In this document: positions 1 to 8,189 of the stretch, one piece after another
How the letters are laid out: each line of letters starts with the position of its first letter
Numbering within the stretch: the first letter of the stretch is position 1
Assembly (NCBI GenBank): GCA_018433835.1
Contig: JAHDQM010000044.1
Coordinates: 1 to 38,247 of the forward strand
Length of the DNA: 38,247 bases
Origin: Methanoculleus sp.
GTDB taxonomy: Archaea > Halobacteriota > Methanomicrobia > Methanomicrobiales > Methanoculleaceae
Direction of reading: 5' to 3'
Translations under genes and position numbers: made by a program
Notes under the pieces: model-generated
Seen by the model: the letters and a program-made list of their open reading frames with translations, nothing else
Told to the model about the DNA's origin: nothing
Database searches by the model: none

Positions 1-60
1 AAGCTTAAGCACTGCCGATGCGAGTGGCAGCAGATGAAGCGGTCGAGCGAGGAAAAAATC

Positions 61-226
61 CCGGTACAGTGGACCGTGGTGACTATCGCCAAAGGCGGCA
101 CGACGCTCCGCAGGAGCGGAGTTCGAGCACCGAAGGTGCGAGGAGGGGTTGCAGGGGAGGGGGGCGAGCCCCCCTCCCCTGTCCCCACCCCCCAGACGCG
201 ATATCCCCTCGAAATCCGTGCTGGGT
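61..226. repeat. Modular hairpin repeat, copy A
   Basis: Intergenic repeat. The left end contains CAGTGGACCGTGG followed by TATCGCC (about 62-90). The right end contains GCGATA at 198 and ATCCGTG ending at 220, roughly the inverse of the left end. Between them lie three hairpins: GCTCC-gca-GGAGC (105-117), GCACC-gaa-GGTGC (127-139) and a long G-run/C-run hairpin (153-180). The same modules recur at 12089, 14978, 26653, 33643 and 38119. I see no gene in 1-393. Confidence 0.75.
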
Positions 227-362
227 GTAACCGAAGGATGTAACCGAAGGACTGTCATGTACGGGTTTCCTCCCCAACCATCGCTGCCCTGACAGCCGCA
301 CGTGAAGACCCGCAGCCACTCACACCCCGGTCCAACGAGACCAAACCCCGCCCCCAACAAGG

Positions 363-370
363 TTTAAAAA
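363..370 (+). promoter_or_regulatory. TATA box for the rubrerythrin-like gene
   Basis: TTTAAAAA lies about 25 bases before the ATG at 394. This is the archaeal TATA-to-start spacing, so the message is probably leaderless or nearly so. Confidence 0.5.
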
Positions 371-393
371 CCCCGGATGCTACTGTCCCACCG

Positions 394-861
394 GTGCATG
401 AAGTCATGGACGCCGAAGAATACCGTTCAATTATATCGAATGCCATCGACCGGGAGATCGAGGCATACACCTTCTACCGCATGGTCAGGGAGAAGGTCGC
501 GGACGAGAACTTAAAAAGCCTCTTCAACGAACTTGCCGGGGAGGAGAGCAAACACCGAAAAACTCTCGAGGCCCTTCTCATGAAAGAACCCGGGAAACTC
601 GGCTTTAACACACAGCGGGACTACAAGGTCGCCGAAACCCTGGAGACCCCCCCGCTCTCGGCCGACTTAAAACCCCTCGACGGCCTCGTCATCGCGATCA
701 GGAAGGAGCTCGACGCAATGCAGATGTATACCCAGCTCGCGAGCCTGAGCGACGATCCGGGGCAGAAAGAGTTGTTCCAGAGCCTCGCCTCGATGGAGCG
801 GGGCCACAAGGCACGCCTCGAGGACATCTACACCAACATGGCGTTTCCGGAAGCCTGGTAA
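394..861 (+). CDS. Rubrerythrin/ferritin-like diiron protein
   Basis: A 155-residue protein with the four-helix ferritin-like pattern. It has a Glu-containing helix near residues 20-30 (DREIEAYTFY), an EESKH (ExxH) motif near 50, a second Glu helix near 105 (KELDAMQMY) and MERGHK (ExxH) near 133. These residues are the expected diiron ligands. The C-terminal rubredoxin domain of classical rubrerythrin is absent, so this is the short erythrin-like form. Family members reduce peroxide or store iron in anaerobes; the exact role here is inferred. An ATG at 406 is an alternative start with GGTG just upstream, while 394 fits a leaderless message. A hairpin with a T-run follows the stop. Confidence 0.85.
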   Translation: MHEVMDAEEYRSIISNAIDREIEAYTFYRMVREKVADENLKSLFNELAGEESKHRKTLEALLMKEPGKLGFNTQRDYKVAETLETPPLSADLKPLDGLVIAIRKELDAMQMYTQLASLSDDPGQKELFQSLASMERGHKARLEDIYTNMAFPEAW

Positions 862-870
862 GCCGGGGTC

Positions 871-893
871 CGGCAGAACTGCCGCTCTTTTTT
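871..893 (+). terminator. Hairpin plus T-run terminator
   Basis: CGGCA-gaac-TGCCG followed by CTCTTTTTT, nine bases after the stop of the diiron protein. Archaeal polymerase stops at T-runs, so this is a good termination point. Confidence 0.6.
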
Positions 894-946
894 CGGCCGG
901 AGGGAGGGAGATTTTTGGGCAAAATGAGTATTCGTTCCCCCCGGCA

Positions 947-2134
947 TCACTCCACGGCACAGTATGCGCCTTTGAAGAACCAGTTCCGGTAGACGATCGG
1001 GGTGACGATGGTGGTCAACAGGCTCATCAGAACGATCACCACGAAGACACTCTGGCCGATGAGCCCCGACTCCAGCCCGATCAGGGCGACGATCATCGCC
1101 ACCTCGCCCCGCGGCGCCATCCCGAACCCGACGATGAGGGAATCCTCCCGGCACATCCCCATCACCCGGGCAGGGAGAGCGCACCCGATGACCTTGGTGG
1201 CGATGGCGACCAGGGTCAGCACCAGGAGGAAAAGGAACATGTCGGATGTGAGTGCGCGGACGTCTGCGAGGATCCCGAGGGATACAAAGAAGATCGAGGC
1301 GAAGACGATCTGGAAGTACTCGGCGCCCTCATGGACGCCCTTACTCTGCCGGAGCTCGACGCCGGCGAAGGCGACTCCGGCAAGGAACGCACCGATGATA
1401 CCTGATAAGCCCACCAGGTCAGCGAGCATCGCATACAGGAACGCCACCATCATGGCGAAGATGAAGACGAACTCAGGATACTTCCGCGCCAGAGGAGTTG
1501 CATCCATTCGCTCGATTACCTTTCGGATGCCGAAGTACCCGACGGCACCGGCGACGACGATGAATCCACCGGCTCTGGCAAGCATCAGAACGGTCGACGT
1601 CACCGAGATATACCCGCTCACCACCAGATCGGTGGAGACGGCAAGCACCAGGAGGGAGAGGACGTCGTCGATGACCGCAGCGCCGATGATTGCTCTTGCC
1701 GCCCCGGTCTGGAGCACGCCAATCTCCTTGAGAACGTTTGCGGTGATGGCGATACTCGTCGCCGTCAGCGCCGTGCCGATGAAGACTGCGCTCGCGAAGT
1801 CGAACCCGAAGAAGACAGCGGTGGCGTAGCCGCCTATCCACGGGAGGATCACGCCGATGAGCCCAATGACGCCGTAACGCAGATCGAGGATATCCCTGAT
1901 GTTAAACTCGAAACCGATGACGAAGAGGAGGATGATAGCCCCAAGATGCGCCAGGGTCGCGACGAAGTCTGTGTAGGTGATCAGGCCGAGCACGCTCGGT
2001 CCGACCAGAACCCCCACGAGAATGGCCCCGATCGTCGCCGACTGGTTAATCCTGGATGCCAGGAGGTAGCCGGCGAGCGCGAGGAAGAGGAGGAGGCTCA
2101 TCTGAAACTCGATAGATAGGGCGGCGCTTTCCAT
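947..2134 (-). CDS. CPA2-family cation/proton antiporter
   Basis: A 395-residue, very hydrophobic protein with about 12 membrane segments and no cytoplasmic C-terminal regulatory domain. An early helix ends in LVGPSVLGL, followed by a buried ELFSxIG-like region (LLFVIGFEFN). The ion-binding helix has the double aspartate AAVIDDVLSL near residue 155. The paired aspartates are typical of electrogenic NapA-like sodium/proton exchangers, so sodium or potassium export against protons is the likely job. A related antiporter is divergently transcribed from 2243, and the two share a short intergenic region. The transported ion cannot be read from the sequence. Confidence 0.85.
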   Translation of the reverse strand: MESAALSIEFQMSLLLFLALAGYLLASRINQSATIGAILVGVLVGPSVLGLITYTDFVATLAHLGAIILLFVIGFEFNIRDILDLRYGVIGLIGVILPWIGGYATAVFFGFDFASAVFIGTALTATSIAITANVLKEIGVLQTGAARAIIGAAVIDDVLSLLVLAVSTDLVVSGYISVTSTVLMLARAGGFIVVAGAVGYFGIRKVIERMDATPLARKYPEFVFIFAMMVAFLYAMLADLVGLSGIIGAFLAGVAFAGVELRQSKGVHEGAEYFQIVFASIFFVSLGILADVRALTSDMFLFLLVLTLVAIATKVIGCALPARVMGMCREDSLIVGFGMAPRGEVAMIVALIGLESGLIGQSVFVVIVLMSLLTTIVTPIVYRNWFFKGAYCAVE

Positions 2135-2242
2135 TGTTGTCTATGATCTGGGAAGGGAGGCCTTAAGAAATGTATGCACCATGCGGGAGTTGCAGGGTGA
2201 CTACAGGAGGCTTTTTGTGCTCCACATCGTGATCACCGGTAG

Positions 2243-3439
2243 ATGGATCCGATCGTCGCCATCGTCCTGATCCTCGGTCTTGCCAAGGTCTTCGGGGAAC
2301 TCCTGGAACGTGGGGGCTATCCTCCCATGATCGGTGAAATCGCCGCCGGAATCCTGGTGGGGCCGGCGGTGCTCGGACTGGTGACGATGAACGAGACGCT
2401 CGAACTCTTCTCCACCATCGGTGTGATCGCGCTCCTCTTCATCTCCGGCGTGGAGATGAACGCCAGGGCTTTTGCCGCAGCCCGGAACGCGGCGGCATTG
2501 ACTGCGGTGACGGGGATCGTCGTTCCTTTCGTGCTCGGCATCGTCGGCGGCGCACTGCTCGGCCTCTCCGCCGTGGAGCAGCTCTTCCTTGCCACCGTCC
2601 TCTCCATCACTTCCATCGGCGTCTCGGTGAGGACCCTGATCGATCTCAAAATGCTCAACTCGATGGTGGGAAACACCATCGTCGGCGCTGCGGTGGTCGA
2701 CGACGTCATCGGGGTCATCCTCCTCGGCATCCTCTCCTCCATCGCCCTCTCCGGGCAGCTGGAACTTGCCCCGCTCACAGCGACGCTGGTGCTCGCCGTC
2801 CTCTTCACCGTCTTCGCCCTCACGGCAGGGAGGCGCCTCTTTCTCTGGGCTTTCCGGACGTCCCACCGGATGCTCACCCACGAGATGCCGTACGTGGCGG
2901 CTATCGTCATCGCTCTCGGAACCGCTGCAGTCGCAGATGCGGTGGGGCTCCACTACGCCATCGGGGCGTTCGTTGCCGGATTGGTTCTCGGGCCCCAGAT
3001 CCGAAACGACCGGAGCGTCTTTGACGGTCTCGCCGACTTTGCCTTCGGGTTCTTCGTCACTTTCTTCTTCGCCTCCATCGGGCTCCTCTTCCATCCCGAT
3101 CCTGCGGTGTTTGTTTCAGTGCTGGTGCCGGCACTTATCCTTCTGGCGATAACGGGCAAGACCGCCGGTGGCTACATCGGATCGCGTCCCTACATGGGAG
3201 ACAGACTCCAGGCACTCATGGTCGGATTCGGGCTCTCCCCCCGGGGCGAGATCGCCCTGGTCGTCGCCCAGGTCTCGCTTTCCACCGGGATCATCACGCG
3301 GGGGCTCTACTCGGGCGTGACGGTGATGGTGATAGCGACGATTCTTGCGGTGCCGCTCCTGATGAAGTGGGGGTTTGCCGCCCGGAAGAAGAGGGAGGAA
3401 GCGGTTAAAGGTGGCCGCCCTGCCGCAGAGTCGCAATGA
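2243..3439 (+). CDS. CPA2-family cation/proton antiporter
   Basis: A 398-residue membrane protein of about 12 helices and a paralogue of the divergent gene at 947-2134. Visible family marks are GILVGPAVLGL near residue 40, LLFISGVEM near 70, and a double aspartate in GAAVVDDVIGV near 155. It ends in a basic tail (ARKKREEA) with no TrkA/RCK domain. It should exchange sodium or potassium for protons across the cell membrane. Its last 35 bases overlap the 3' end of the convergent CBS gene. Two divergent antiporters suggest that one may serve a different ion or pH range. Confidence 0.85.
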   Translation: MDPIVAIVLILGLAKVFGELLERGGYPPMIGEIAAGILVGPAVLGLVTMNETLELFSTIGVIALLFISGVEMNARAFAAARNAAALTAVTGIVVPFVLGIVGGALLGLSAVEQLFLATVLSITSIGVSVRTLIDLKMLNSMVGNTIVGAAVVDDVIGVILLGILSSIALSGQLELAPLTATLVLAVLFTVFALTAGRRLFLWAFRTSHRMLTHEMPYVAAIVIALGTAAVADAVGLHYAIGAFVAGLVLGPQIRNDRSVFDGLADFAFGFFVTFFFASIGLLFHPDPAVFVSVLVPALILLAITGKTAGGYIGSRPYMGDRLQALMVGFGLSPRGEIALVVAQVSLSTGIITRGLYSGVTVMVIATILAVPLLMKWGFAARKKREEAVKGGRPAAESQ

Positions 3440-3863
3440 TATCGGCGAGCTCCACACACCCGATCGCTTTCCCGGCACCATCCACCACCACGAGGTAGGG
3501 GTGCTGGTCGCGGGCCATGCGGGCGAGCGCATCCCCTACGGTCGCGTCAGGTGAGATATTTATACTTGTCCTGGTCACCAGGTCGCCAGCGACCTGCTCG
3601 CTCCCCAGGAGCATGCAGAGGACCCCCGACGGCATCCCCGACATCTTTCTGCCCGGGCGCACGCCCAGATGAGGCATGAGGCAGCCCAGCATATCGGTGA
3701 GCATGATCACGCCCACGAACGTCCCGTCCTCTTCAAGCACGATCAGGTCGTGCCGCCCCCGCTCGGAGAACTTCTCCATCACCTCAAAGAGGGGCGTTGC
3801 CGGGGTCACGTGCTCGTATTCACGGTGCATTATCCTGACTATGGGGATATCGATAGGCTCCAT
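3405..3863 (-). CDS. Tandem CBS-domain protein
   Basis: A 152-residue soluble protein made of two CBS repeats (a Bateman module). The first covers about residues 8-65 (IMHREYEHVTPATPLFEVM ... LIVLEEDGTFVGVI), the second about 90-150 (INISPDATVGDALARM ... YLVVVDGAGKAIG). Such modules bind adenine nucleotides and regulate partners. Nothing else is fused to it, so it acts as a stand-alone sensor. Its neighbour is a cation antiporter, and CBS modules often gate transporters, but a functional link is only suggested by position. It overlaps the antiporter gene tail to tail. Confidence 0.8.
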   Translation of the reverse strand: MEPIDIPIVRIMHREYEHVTPATPLFEVMEKFSERGRHDLIVLEEDGTFVGVIMLTDMLGCLMPHLGVRPGRKMSGMPSGVLCMLLGSEQVAGDLVTRTSINISPDATVGDALARMARDQHPYLVVVDGAGKAIGCVELADIIATLRQGGHL

Positions 3864-4029
3864 ACCGTTCTATGGAGGGGGTGGTCGGGAGGAGCAATAA
3901 ACATGCGGTCCCGGCTCCTCTCTCCAGCCGGAAAGAGAAGTGTACTCCCAAACGCAAAAATAACCCGCCTTAAGGACCCGTTATGGGTACACTACCTTCA
4001 AGACCTTCCACTGCAAACCTCCACCACAG

Positions 4030-5430
4030 ATGAAACAGCAGGTACAGGTGACCATCCCCAACGATCCGGCTTTCCTCGGGATTGCTCGGTCGGCGGTCTC
4101 CCGGACGGCATGCCTTGCCGGGTTTCCCGCCGGCACGATCAGGGAGATCGCCCTCGGCGCCGAAGAGGCAGTGCTCTGGATCATCGACCACGCCTTCCCG
4201 CCGAACACAGAGGGCGAGATCACGCTCACCTGCTCGAACACCGCCGATCGGTTTGAGGTACGGATCGTCGAACATGGGATCCCCTTCGACCCGGAGATAG
4301 CTCCCCCGGCACTGCCCCGGTGCCGGGCGGTCATGGATCAGATCGCCTTTACAAACAGGGGCTGGGCCGGGAAGGAGACCCTGCTGGCGAAGGACTGCAG
4401 GGAGCCCACGCACTCCTCCCGCCCTCCGGTGCCGCCCGCTTCCTCCGGATCCGCACTGATCCGCCCGACCCTGCTCGACGAGGCGGTGGAGATCTCACGG
4501 TGCGCTTACTTCGGCTACGGCTACTCCTACGGCTACGAGAAGGTCTACCGTCCGGACGTGCTCAAAGCCCTGATCCGATCGGCGGACCTTATCTCGTTCG
4601 TCGCGGTCGACGGGGATACCGTGCTCGGCCATGCCGGGCTCCTCTTCTACGACGACCCCGGTGTAGCCGAGATCGCGCTCGGGTTCGTTAACCCGCCCTA
4701 CCGGAGCCGGCGGGTCTTCTCAGACCTGATGGCAACCGTCGTTGCGGAGGCCGAACGCCGGCACCTGACAGCACTCTCCGGGCAGGCGGTCTGTACCCAT
4801 CTTTACTCGCAGCGGTCGGCCCGGACCTTCGGGATGGGCGAGTGCGCCCTTCTCCTCTCCCGTTACACCCCGCTCCGGTTCACCGGGATAGCCGATGAGA
4901 ACCGGGTCAGGGAGAGCATCCTTGCAGTCTTCCGCTACCTCTCATCGCCGGAGCACCCGGTTCTCTACCCGCCGGAGCAGCATGCCGGTATAGTGCGAGA
5001 GATCTACGATCACCTCGGCGTGTACCCGCCCTTCGGTATCGGCGACACATCAGCCGACCTGCCGGAGAAGAGCGAATGCTCTATCACCATCGAAGAGGTC
5101 TACCGGACGGCTCAGATCCATATCCGGTCCATCGGCACGGATCTCATCCCCCGGCTCAGGCGCGAACTCGGCCGCCTCCGTGCCGGACGCCTCGAGACCG
5201 TCTACATCCACCTCCCGCTCACCGCTCCGGCAACCGCTGCCGTAGTGGACGCGATCGAGAACCTCGGCTTCTTCTTTGCCGGACTGCACCTCACCTCCAC
5301 CGGCGAGGATCTCCTCACCCTCCAGTACCTGAACAACCAGATCCTGGACTACGACACGGTCATGGTGGCATCATCCAACGCCGGCCGGCTGAAGGAGTAT
5401 ATCAGAGAGCGGGATCCCTGGCAGGAGTGA
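4030..5430 (+). CDS. GHKL ATPase-like / GNAT-like fusion protein
   Basis: A 466-residue protein with three parts. Residues 1-125 resemble the RsbW-type GHKL ATPase fold: an N-box-like helix (ALGAEEAVLWIIDHAF, about 42-57) and a DxGxxFDP-like turn written EHGIPFDP. The Asn that should bind magnesium in the N-box is Trp, and no Gly-rich G2 box follows, so ATP binding may be lost. Residues about 145-345 look like a GNAT acetyltransferase; the acyl-CoA loop region reads YRSRRVF instead of the usual Q/R-x-x-G-x-G/A. Residues 350-466 form a further alpha/beta domain without a name I can give. Function is unknown; a regulatory protein built on degenerate catalytic folds is one reading. It stands alone between the CBS gene and the toxin-antitoxin region. 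Confidence 0.65.
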   Translation: MKQQVQVTIPNDPAFLGIARSAVSRTACLAGFPAGTIREIALGAEEAVLWIIDHAFPPNTEGEITLTCSNTADRFEVRIVEHGIPFDPEIAPPALPRCRAVMDQIAFTNRGWAGKETLLAKDCREPTHSSRPPVPPASSGSALIRPTLLDEAVEISRCAYFGYGYSYGYEKVYRPDVLKALIRSADLISFVAVDGDTVLGHAGLLFYDDPGVAEIALGFVNPPYRSRRVFSDLMATVVAEAERRHLTALSGQAVCTHLYSQRSARTFGMGECALLLSRYTPLRFTGIADENRVRESILAVFRYLSSPEHPVLYPPEQHAGIVREIYDHLGVYPPFGIGDTSADLPEKSECSITIEEVYRTAQIHIRSIGTDLIPRLRRELGRLRAGRLETVYIHLPLTAPATAAVVDAIENLGFFFAGLHLTSTGEDLLTLQYLNNQILDYDTVMVASSNAGRLKEYIRERDPWQE

Positions 5431-5511
5431 AGGGTACCTTCCCTGGTCCCCGCCATCTAATGGTGCGTCTGAAAAGAGTCTGGATCGCATTCGCAGGGGA
5501 TTCGAACATAA

Positions 5512-5569
5512 CGTGGTATACCCCCGGGCAATATCAGAACGTTAAGTTCAGTACCCCCGGTATACCACG
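5512..5569. repeat. 11-base inverted repeat beside the toxin gene
   Basis: CGTGGTATACC (5512-5522) is perfectly inverted as GGTATACCACG (5559-5569) with 36 bases between. Each arm contains the 8-base palindrome GGTATACC. It lies between the convergent ends of the 4030 gene and the toxin gene, inside the only open stretch there (5431-5586). The left arm overlaps a 12-base match to the 3' end of tRNA-Gln (5518-5529). It could be a terminator hairpin, a protein site or an integration scar. Confidence 0.55.
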
Positions 5570-5586
5570 CAGATTAGTAGACAGAT

Positions 5587-5859
5587 TCAATATTTCCGAT
5601 AGACTTTTCTCCGGTTTCCGACCTCGACCAGAGTGATTATCATTGTATTGCCCTCGATGGTGAGGATCGCTCGATACTGCCCAACACGAAAAGAGTACAG
5701 GGGGCTGCGTGAGTGCCCCTTCATCTTTTTAACGTAAGATTTGGGGTGCGGTTCATCTGCCAGAGCACAGAGTTCATCCTTAATTCGTTTGCGATCAGGT
5801 TCCAGGATTTTATTGAGATCCCGCTCGGCACCCGCTGTGATGAGCAGTCGCCATATCAT
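5587..5859 (-). CDS. RelE/ParE-superfamily toxin
   Basis: A 90-residue basic protein of the typical toxin size. The family pattern is visible: an N-terminal strand and helix (ERDLNKILEPDRKRIKDEL), then SFRVGQYRAIL near residues 56-66 and a C-terminal VGNRRKVYRKY. RelE toxins cut mRNA at the ribosome and ParE toxins act on gyrase; the sequence does not decide between them. Its start overlaps the antitoxin stop by 4 bases, the classic antitoxin-first arrangement. It sits beside tRNA-Gln, a common landing site for such modules. Confidence 0.85.
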   Translation of the reverse strand: MIWRLLITAGAERDLNKILEPDRKRIKDELCALADEPHPKSYVKKMKGHSRSPLYSFRVGQYRAILTIEGNTMIITLVEVGNRRKVYRKY

Positions 5860-6083
5860 AGGCCCTGTTCCCGGACATACTCCTCGAAGGGACGAACTCT
5901 GCCGGCCCGGATGTCTTCAAAGGCTTCTTCAATTTTCTTCATGGACTCTTCGGAAAGCGGTTCCGGATCATACGCCATGTCCAGGAGACGGTTCAGCGTC
6001 TCGTCGTAGGTTTCTCGTGGGTGGAGTTTCACATCATCCAGGCGAGACTTGGTCTCGGGTTGGAGTTGGATCGTTGTTACCAT
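5856..6083 (-). CDS. Antitoxin partner of the RelE/ParE toxin
   Basis: A 75-residue acidic protein. The N-terminal part (TTIQLQPETKSRLDDVK) looks like a short beta strand and helix DNA-binding segment of ribbon-helix-helix type. The C-terminal part (EESMKKIEEAFEDIRAG) is a long charged helix, as expected for toxin wrapping. It precedes the toxin with a 4-base overlap. The start at 6083 lies about 25 bases downstream of a TATA box, which fits a leaderless message. A small palindrome at the start codon is a candidate autoregulatory operator. The exact antitoxin family is not certain. Confidence 0.8.
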   Translation of the reverse strand: MVTTIQLQPETKSRLDDVKLHPRETYDETLNRLLDMAYDPEPLSEESMKKIEEAFEDIRAGRVRPFEEYVREQGL

Positions 6084-6113
6084 AGTTCACTATAGAGGAG
6101 TATGGGATATAAA
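6082..6113 (-). promoter_or_regulatory. Toxin-antitoxin promoter and candidate operator
   Basis: The TATA box (reverse of 6107-6113, TTTATAT) is followed about 25 bases later by the ATG at 6083. ATAGT-tc-ACTAT (6082-6093) is an inverted repeat covering the start site, where an autorepressing antitoxin would bind. Confidence 0.5.
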
Positions 6114-6328
6114 GGTTACCTTCCTTCCCTCCGGATGATACTCCCCCGACGCAGAGGCTTGCCATCCATATCGTACTCAGTCTGCTCCTGTGTCACTCTC
6201 CAGATTTTCCCTTAGGACACACACACCCCATGATCCGAATCCGAGGTGTCTGTCGGCAGCAGGCTCTAACTGCGTGATGAACAGTGCTTAAAAAAACTAT
6301 GCCGTGGGTAGTGAACATGAAGTTTTCA

Positions 6329-6401
6329 TACCCCCGGGCGGATTCGAACCGCCGTCGCCGGATCCAAAGTCCTGCATGATTGACCACTACACTACGGGGG
6401 T
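6329..6401 (-). tRNA. tRNA-Gln (anticodon TTG)
   Basis: A cloverleaf can be folded. The acceptor strands are ACCCCCG (6395-6401, read on minus) and CGGGGGT (6330-6336) with discriminator A at 6329. The D arm includes GTGTAGTGGTCAATCAT. The anticodon loop is CTTTGGA, giving TTG. The T arm is GGCGG-TTCGAAT-CCGCC. The CCA end is not encoded. Total length is 73 bases. A 25-base copy of a tRNA 5' end lies just upstream of it in the direction of transcription. Confidence 0.9.
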
Positions 6402-6409
6402 GCCTTGAG

Positions 6410-6434
6410 ATGTTGACCGCTACACTACGGGGCC
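6410..6434 (-). pseudogene. Truncated tRNA 5' fragment
   Basis: Read on the minus strand, GGCCCCGTAGTGTAGCGG and the following TCAACAT match the acceptor strand and D arm of a tRNA, close to the intact tRNA-Gln 5' half. No anticodon or T arm follows; after 8 bases the intact tRNA-Gln begins. A TATA-like box near 6472-6478 is at tRNA-promoter distance, so the fragment may still be transcribed as a leader. It looks like a tRNA, perhaps Glu-type, whose 3' part was deleted. Confidence 0.65.
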
Positions 6435-6558
6435 GAGATAAACCCGAACCGCCGGTACCTCCGGTATCGGCTCCTATATTCTATGTACCGCGGGATTATA
6501 TCGGTTTGGTCGCGGGCAGACGGGAGCCGGGGAGAGGCGGCGGACCGCCGGCCGGCAC

Positions 6559-7911
6559 TCACGTCCGCTCGAAGTCGTCCTCGAACCGGACGATGTCGTC
6601 CTCGCCGGTGTATTCCCCGATCTGGACCTCGATCAGTTCGAGCGGCAGGAGGCCGGGGTTCGCGAGCCGGTGGACCGTTCCCGCCGGGACGAAGGTGGAT
6701 TCGCCGTTCCGGAGGAGGGAGGTCTCGTTGCCGATCGTCACCTCGGCGCACCCGGTGACGACCACCCAGTGCTCGGAGCGGTGGTGGTGCATCTGGAGGG
6801 AGAGGCGGCGGTTGGGGGGGACGGTGACCCGCTTGATCTTATACGACTGCCCCTCCTCGAGGTTCGTGTAGGAGCCCCAGGGGCGGTGGACCTGCGTGTG
6901 GAAGAGGGCACGGGAGTCTCCCTTCTCGCGGAGGGCCTTTGCGATCTCACCCACCCGCTGGGCCTCGTCCCGGGCGGCGATCAGGATCGCGTCCTTCGTC
7001 TCGACGATGGCAAGGTCGTGAACCCCGACGGTGGCGATCAGGCGGTCCGCAATGATCAGGTTCTCGGAGGAGTCGATCCCGATATGCTCGCCCCTGACCG
7101 CGTTGCCGCTCCCGCTCTTCGGGAGGGCGGAGTAAAGTGCGTCGAAGTTCCCCACGTCGCTCCAGTCGGATTCAAGCGGCACGACCGCCGCCCGCCGGGT
7201 CTTCTCCATGATCCCGTAGTCTATGGAGAGGGCGGGGGTTGAACCGTATGCCTCCTCGAGGGGGTGCTCGAACGCCCGGGCCACCTCCGGTGCGCACGTT
7301 TCGCACTCGGCGAGGAAAAGGCCGGCATCAAAACAGAACATGCCGGAATTCCAGAGGTAGCCGTCGGCGACATACCTTCCGGCGGTCTCGAGATCGGGCT
7401 TCTCCACGAAGGCGTCCACGAGGGAACCGTCTCCGAGAGGGTCGCCGGGGCGGATATAGCCGTAGCCGGTGTGGGGCAGGGTCGGCCGCACCCCGAAGAC
7501 TACCAGGTAGTCCTTGCTAAGCCGCTCCGCCCGGCGGAAAGCCTCCTGGAACGGCCCGGTCGCGGAGATCAGGTGGTCCGAGGGGAGAACCGCGACCGTA
7601 TCGGGCCCGTCCTCCCGCATGACCTCGCGGACGCCGTAGTAGATCGCCGGCAGCGTGTTCCTGCCCACCGGCTCCACGAGAACCCGGCAATCGCACCCGA
7701 TGGCGGCGAGCTGGTCCCGGACCAGGAACCGGTGATCGGTATTCGTGACGATCGCGATCTCCTGCGGGGAAGAGAAGAGGAGCGACCTCTTCACGGTCTT
7801 CTGGAAGAGAGACTCGTCGTCGATCAGCGGGATGAACTGTTTTGGGTAGTGTTCCCTTGAGAGCGGGAAGAGACGGGTGCCGCTCCCGCCTGCAAGTATG
7901 AGCGTCTTCAT
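6559..7911 (-). CDS. manC: Mannose-1-phosphate guanylyltransferase / mannose-6-phosphate isomerase
   Basis: A 450-residue bifunctional enzyme. The N-terminal nucleotidyltransferase (residues 1-290) begins with the signature GGSGTRLFPLSREHYPKQF and has FVEKP and WNSGMFCF further on. The C-terminal cupin (about 340-450) has the type II isomerase pattern HRPWGSY ... MHHHRSEHW. It makes GDP-mannose for glycans. I chose the ATG at 7911, where the signature starts and GGAG lies 8 bases upstream; the open frame runs on to 8367 without protein-like sequence. The neighbouring broken epimerase gene suggests a former sugar-nucleotide cluster. Confidence 0.92.
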   Translation of the reverse strand: MKTLILAGGSGTRLFPLSREHYPKQFIPLIDDESLFQKTVKRSLLFSSPQEIAIVTNTDHRFLVRDQLAAIGCDCRVLVEPVGRNTLPAIYYGVREVMREDGPDTVAVLPSDHLISATGPFQEAFRRAERLSKDYLVVFGVRPTLPHTGYGYIRPGDPLGDGSLVDAFVEKPDLETAGRYVADGYLWNSGMFCFDAGLFLAECETCAPEVARAFEHPLEEAYGSTPALSIDYGIMEKTRRAAVVPLESDWSDVGNFDALYSALPKSGSGNAVRGEHIGIDSSENLIIADRLIATVGVHDLAIVETKDAILIAARDEAQRVGEIAKALREKGDSRALFHTQVHRPWGSYTNLEEGQSYKIKRVTVPPNRRLSLQMHHHRSEHWVVVTGCAEVTIGNETSLLRNGESTFVPAGTVHRLANPGLLPLELIEVQIGEYTGEDDIVRFEDDFERT

Positions 7912-8114
7912 GGGATCGACTCCGTGCCGGAGGGCACTCGATTGTATAACTCTATTGCGGTAAGGAGGATAAAAACGTAAGGTTTTCCGGGTGGTTGGGG
8001 CGAGCCCGGCGATCTCGCGGTGTTGACAGGCCGGAGCCGGGGCGGCCGGGCAGGGGTGCATGCGTGGCCGGAACGTAGAGCGACCCATATTGCACCCGGA
8101 GGTGTATTGACCCT

Positions 8115-8136
8115 CGTCGCCGGGAATCCGGCGACG
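8115..8136. terminator. Perfect 9-base-pair hairpin
   Basis: CGTCGCCGG-gaat-CCGGCGACG lies downstream of the TPR gene and upstream of manC. No T-run follows on either strand, so it may be a terminator or processing signal rather than a classic archaeal stop. Confidence 0.35.
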
Positions 8137-8189
8137 TGGAGGCCTGCAGGGCTGCTTCATCCTATTCTCGAAAAAATGAGCATTCTCTC

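Noticed and set aside
2201..3094. 297-residue acidic frame antisense to the antiporter
   Set aside because: It is the mirror of a GC-rich membrane protein gene; Glu/Asp/Gly/His repeats are the expected shadow.
5490..5515. Possible tRNA at a TTCGAA loop-like sequence
   Set aside because: GGATTCGAAC resembles a T arm but no stem pairs around it and no anticodon arm precedes it.
6193..6387. 64-residue open frame on minus across tRNA-Gln
   Set aside because: It overlaps the tRNA and has no protein-like pattern.
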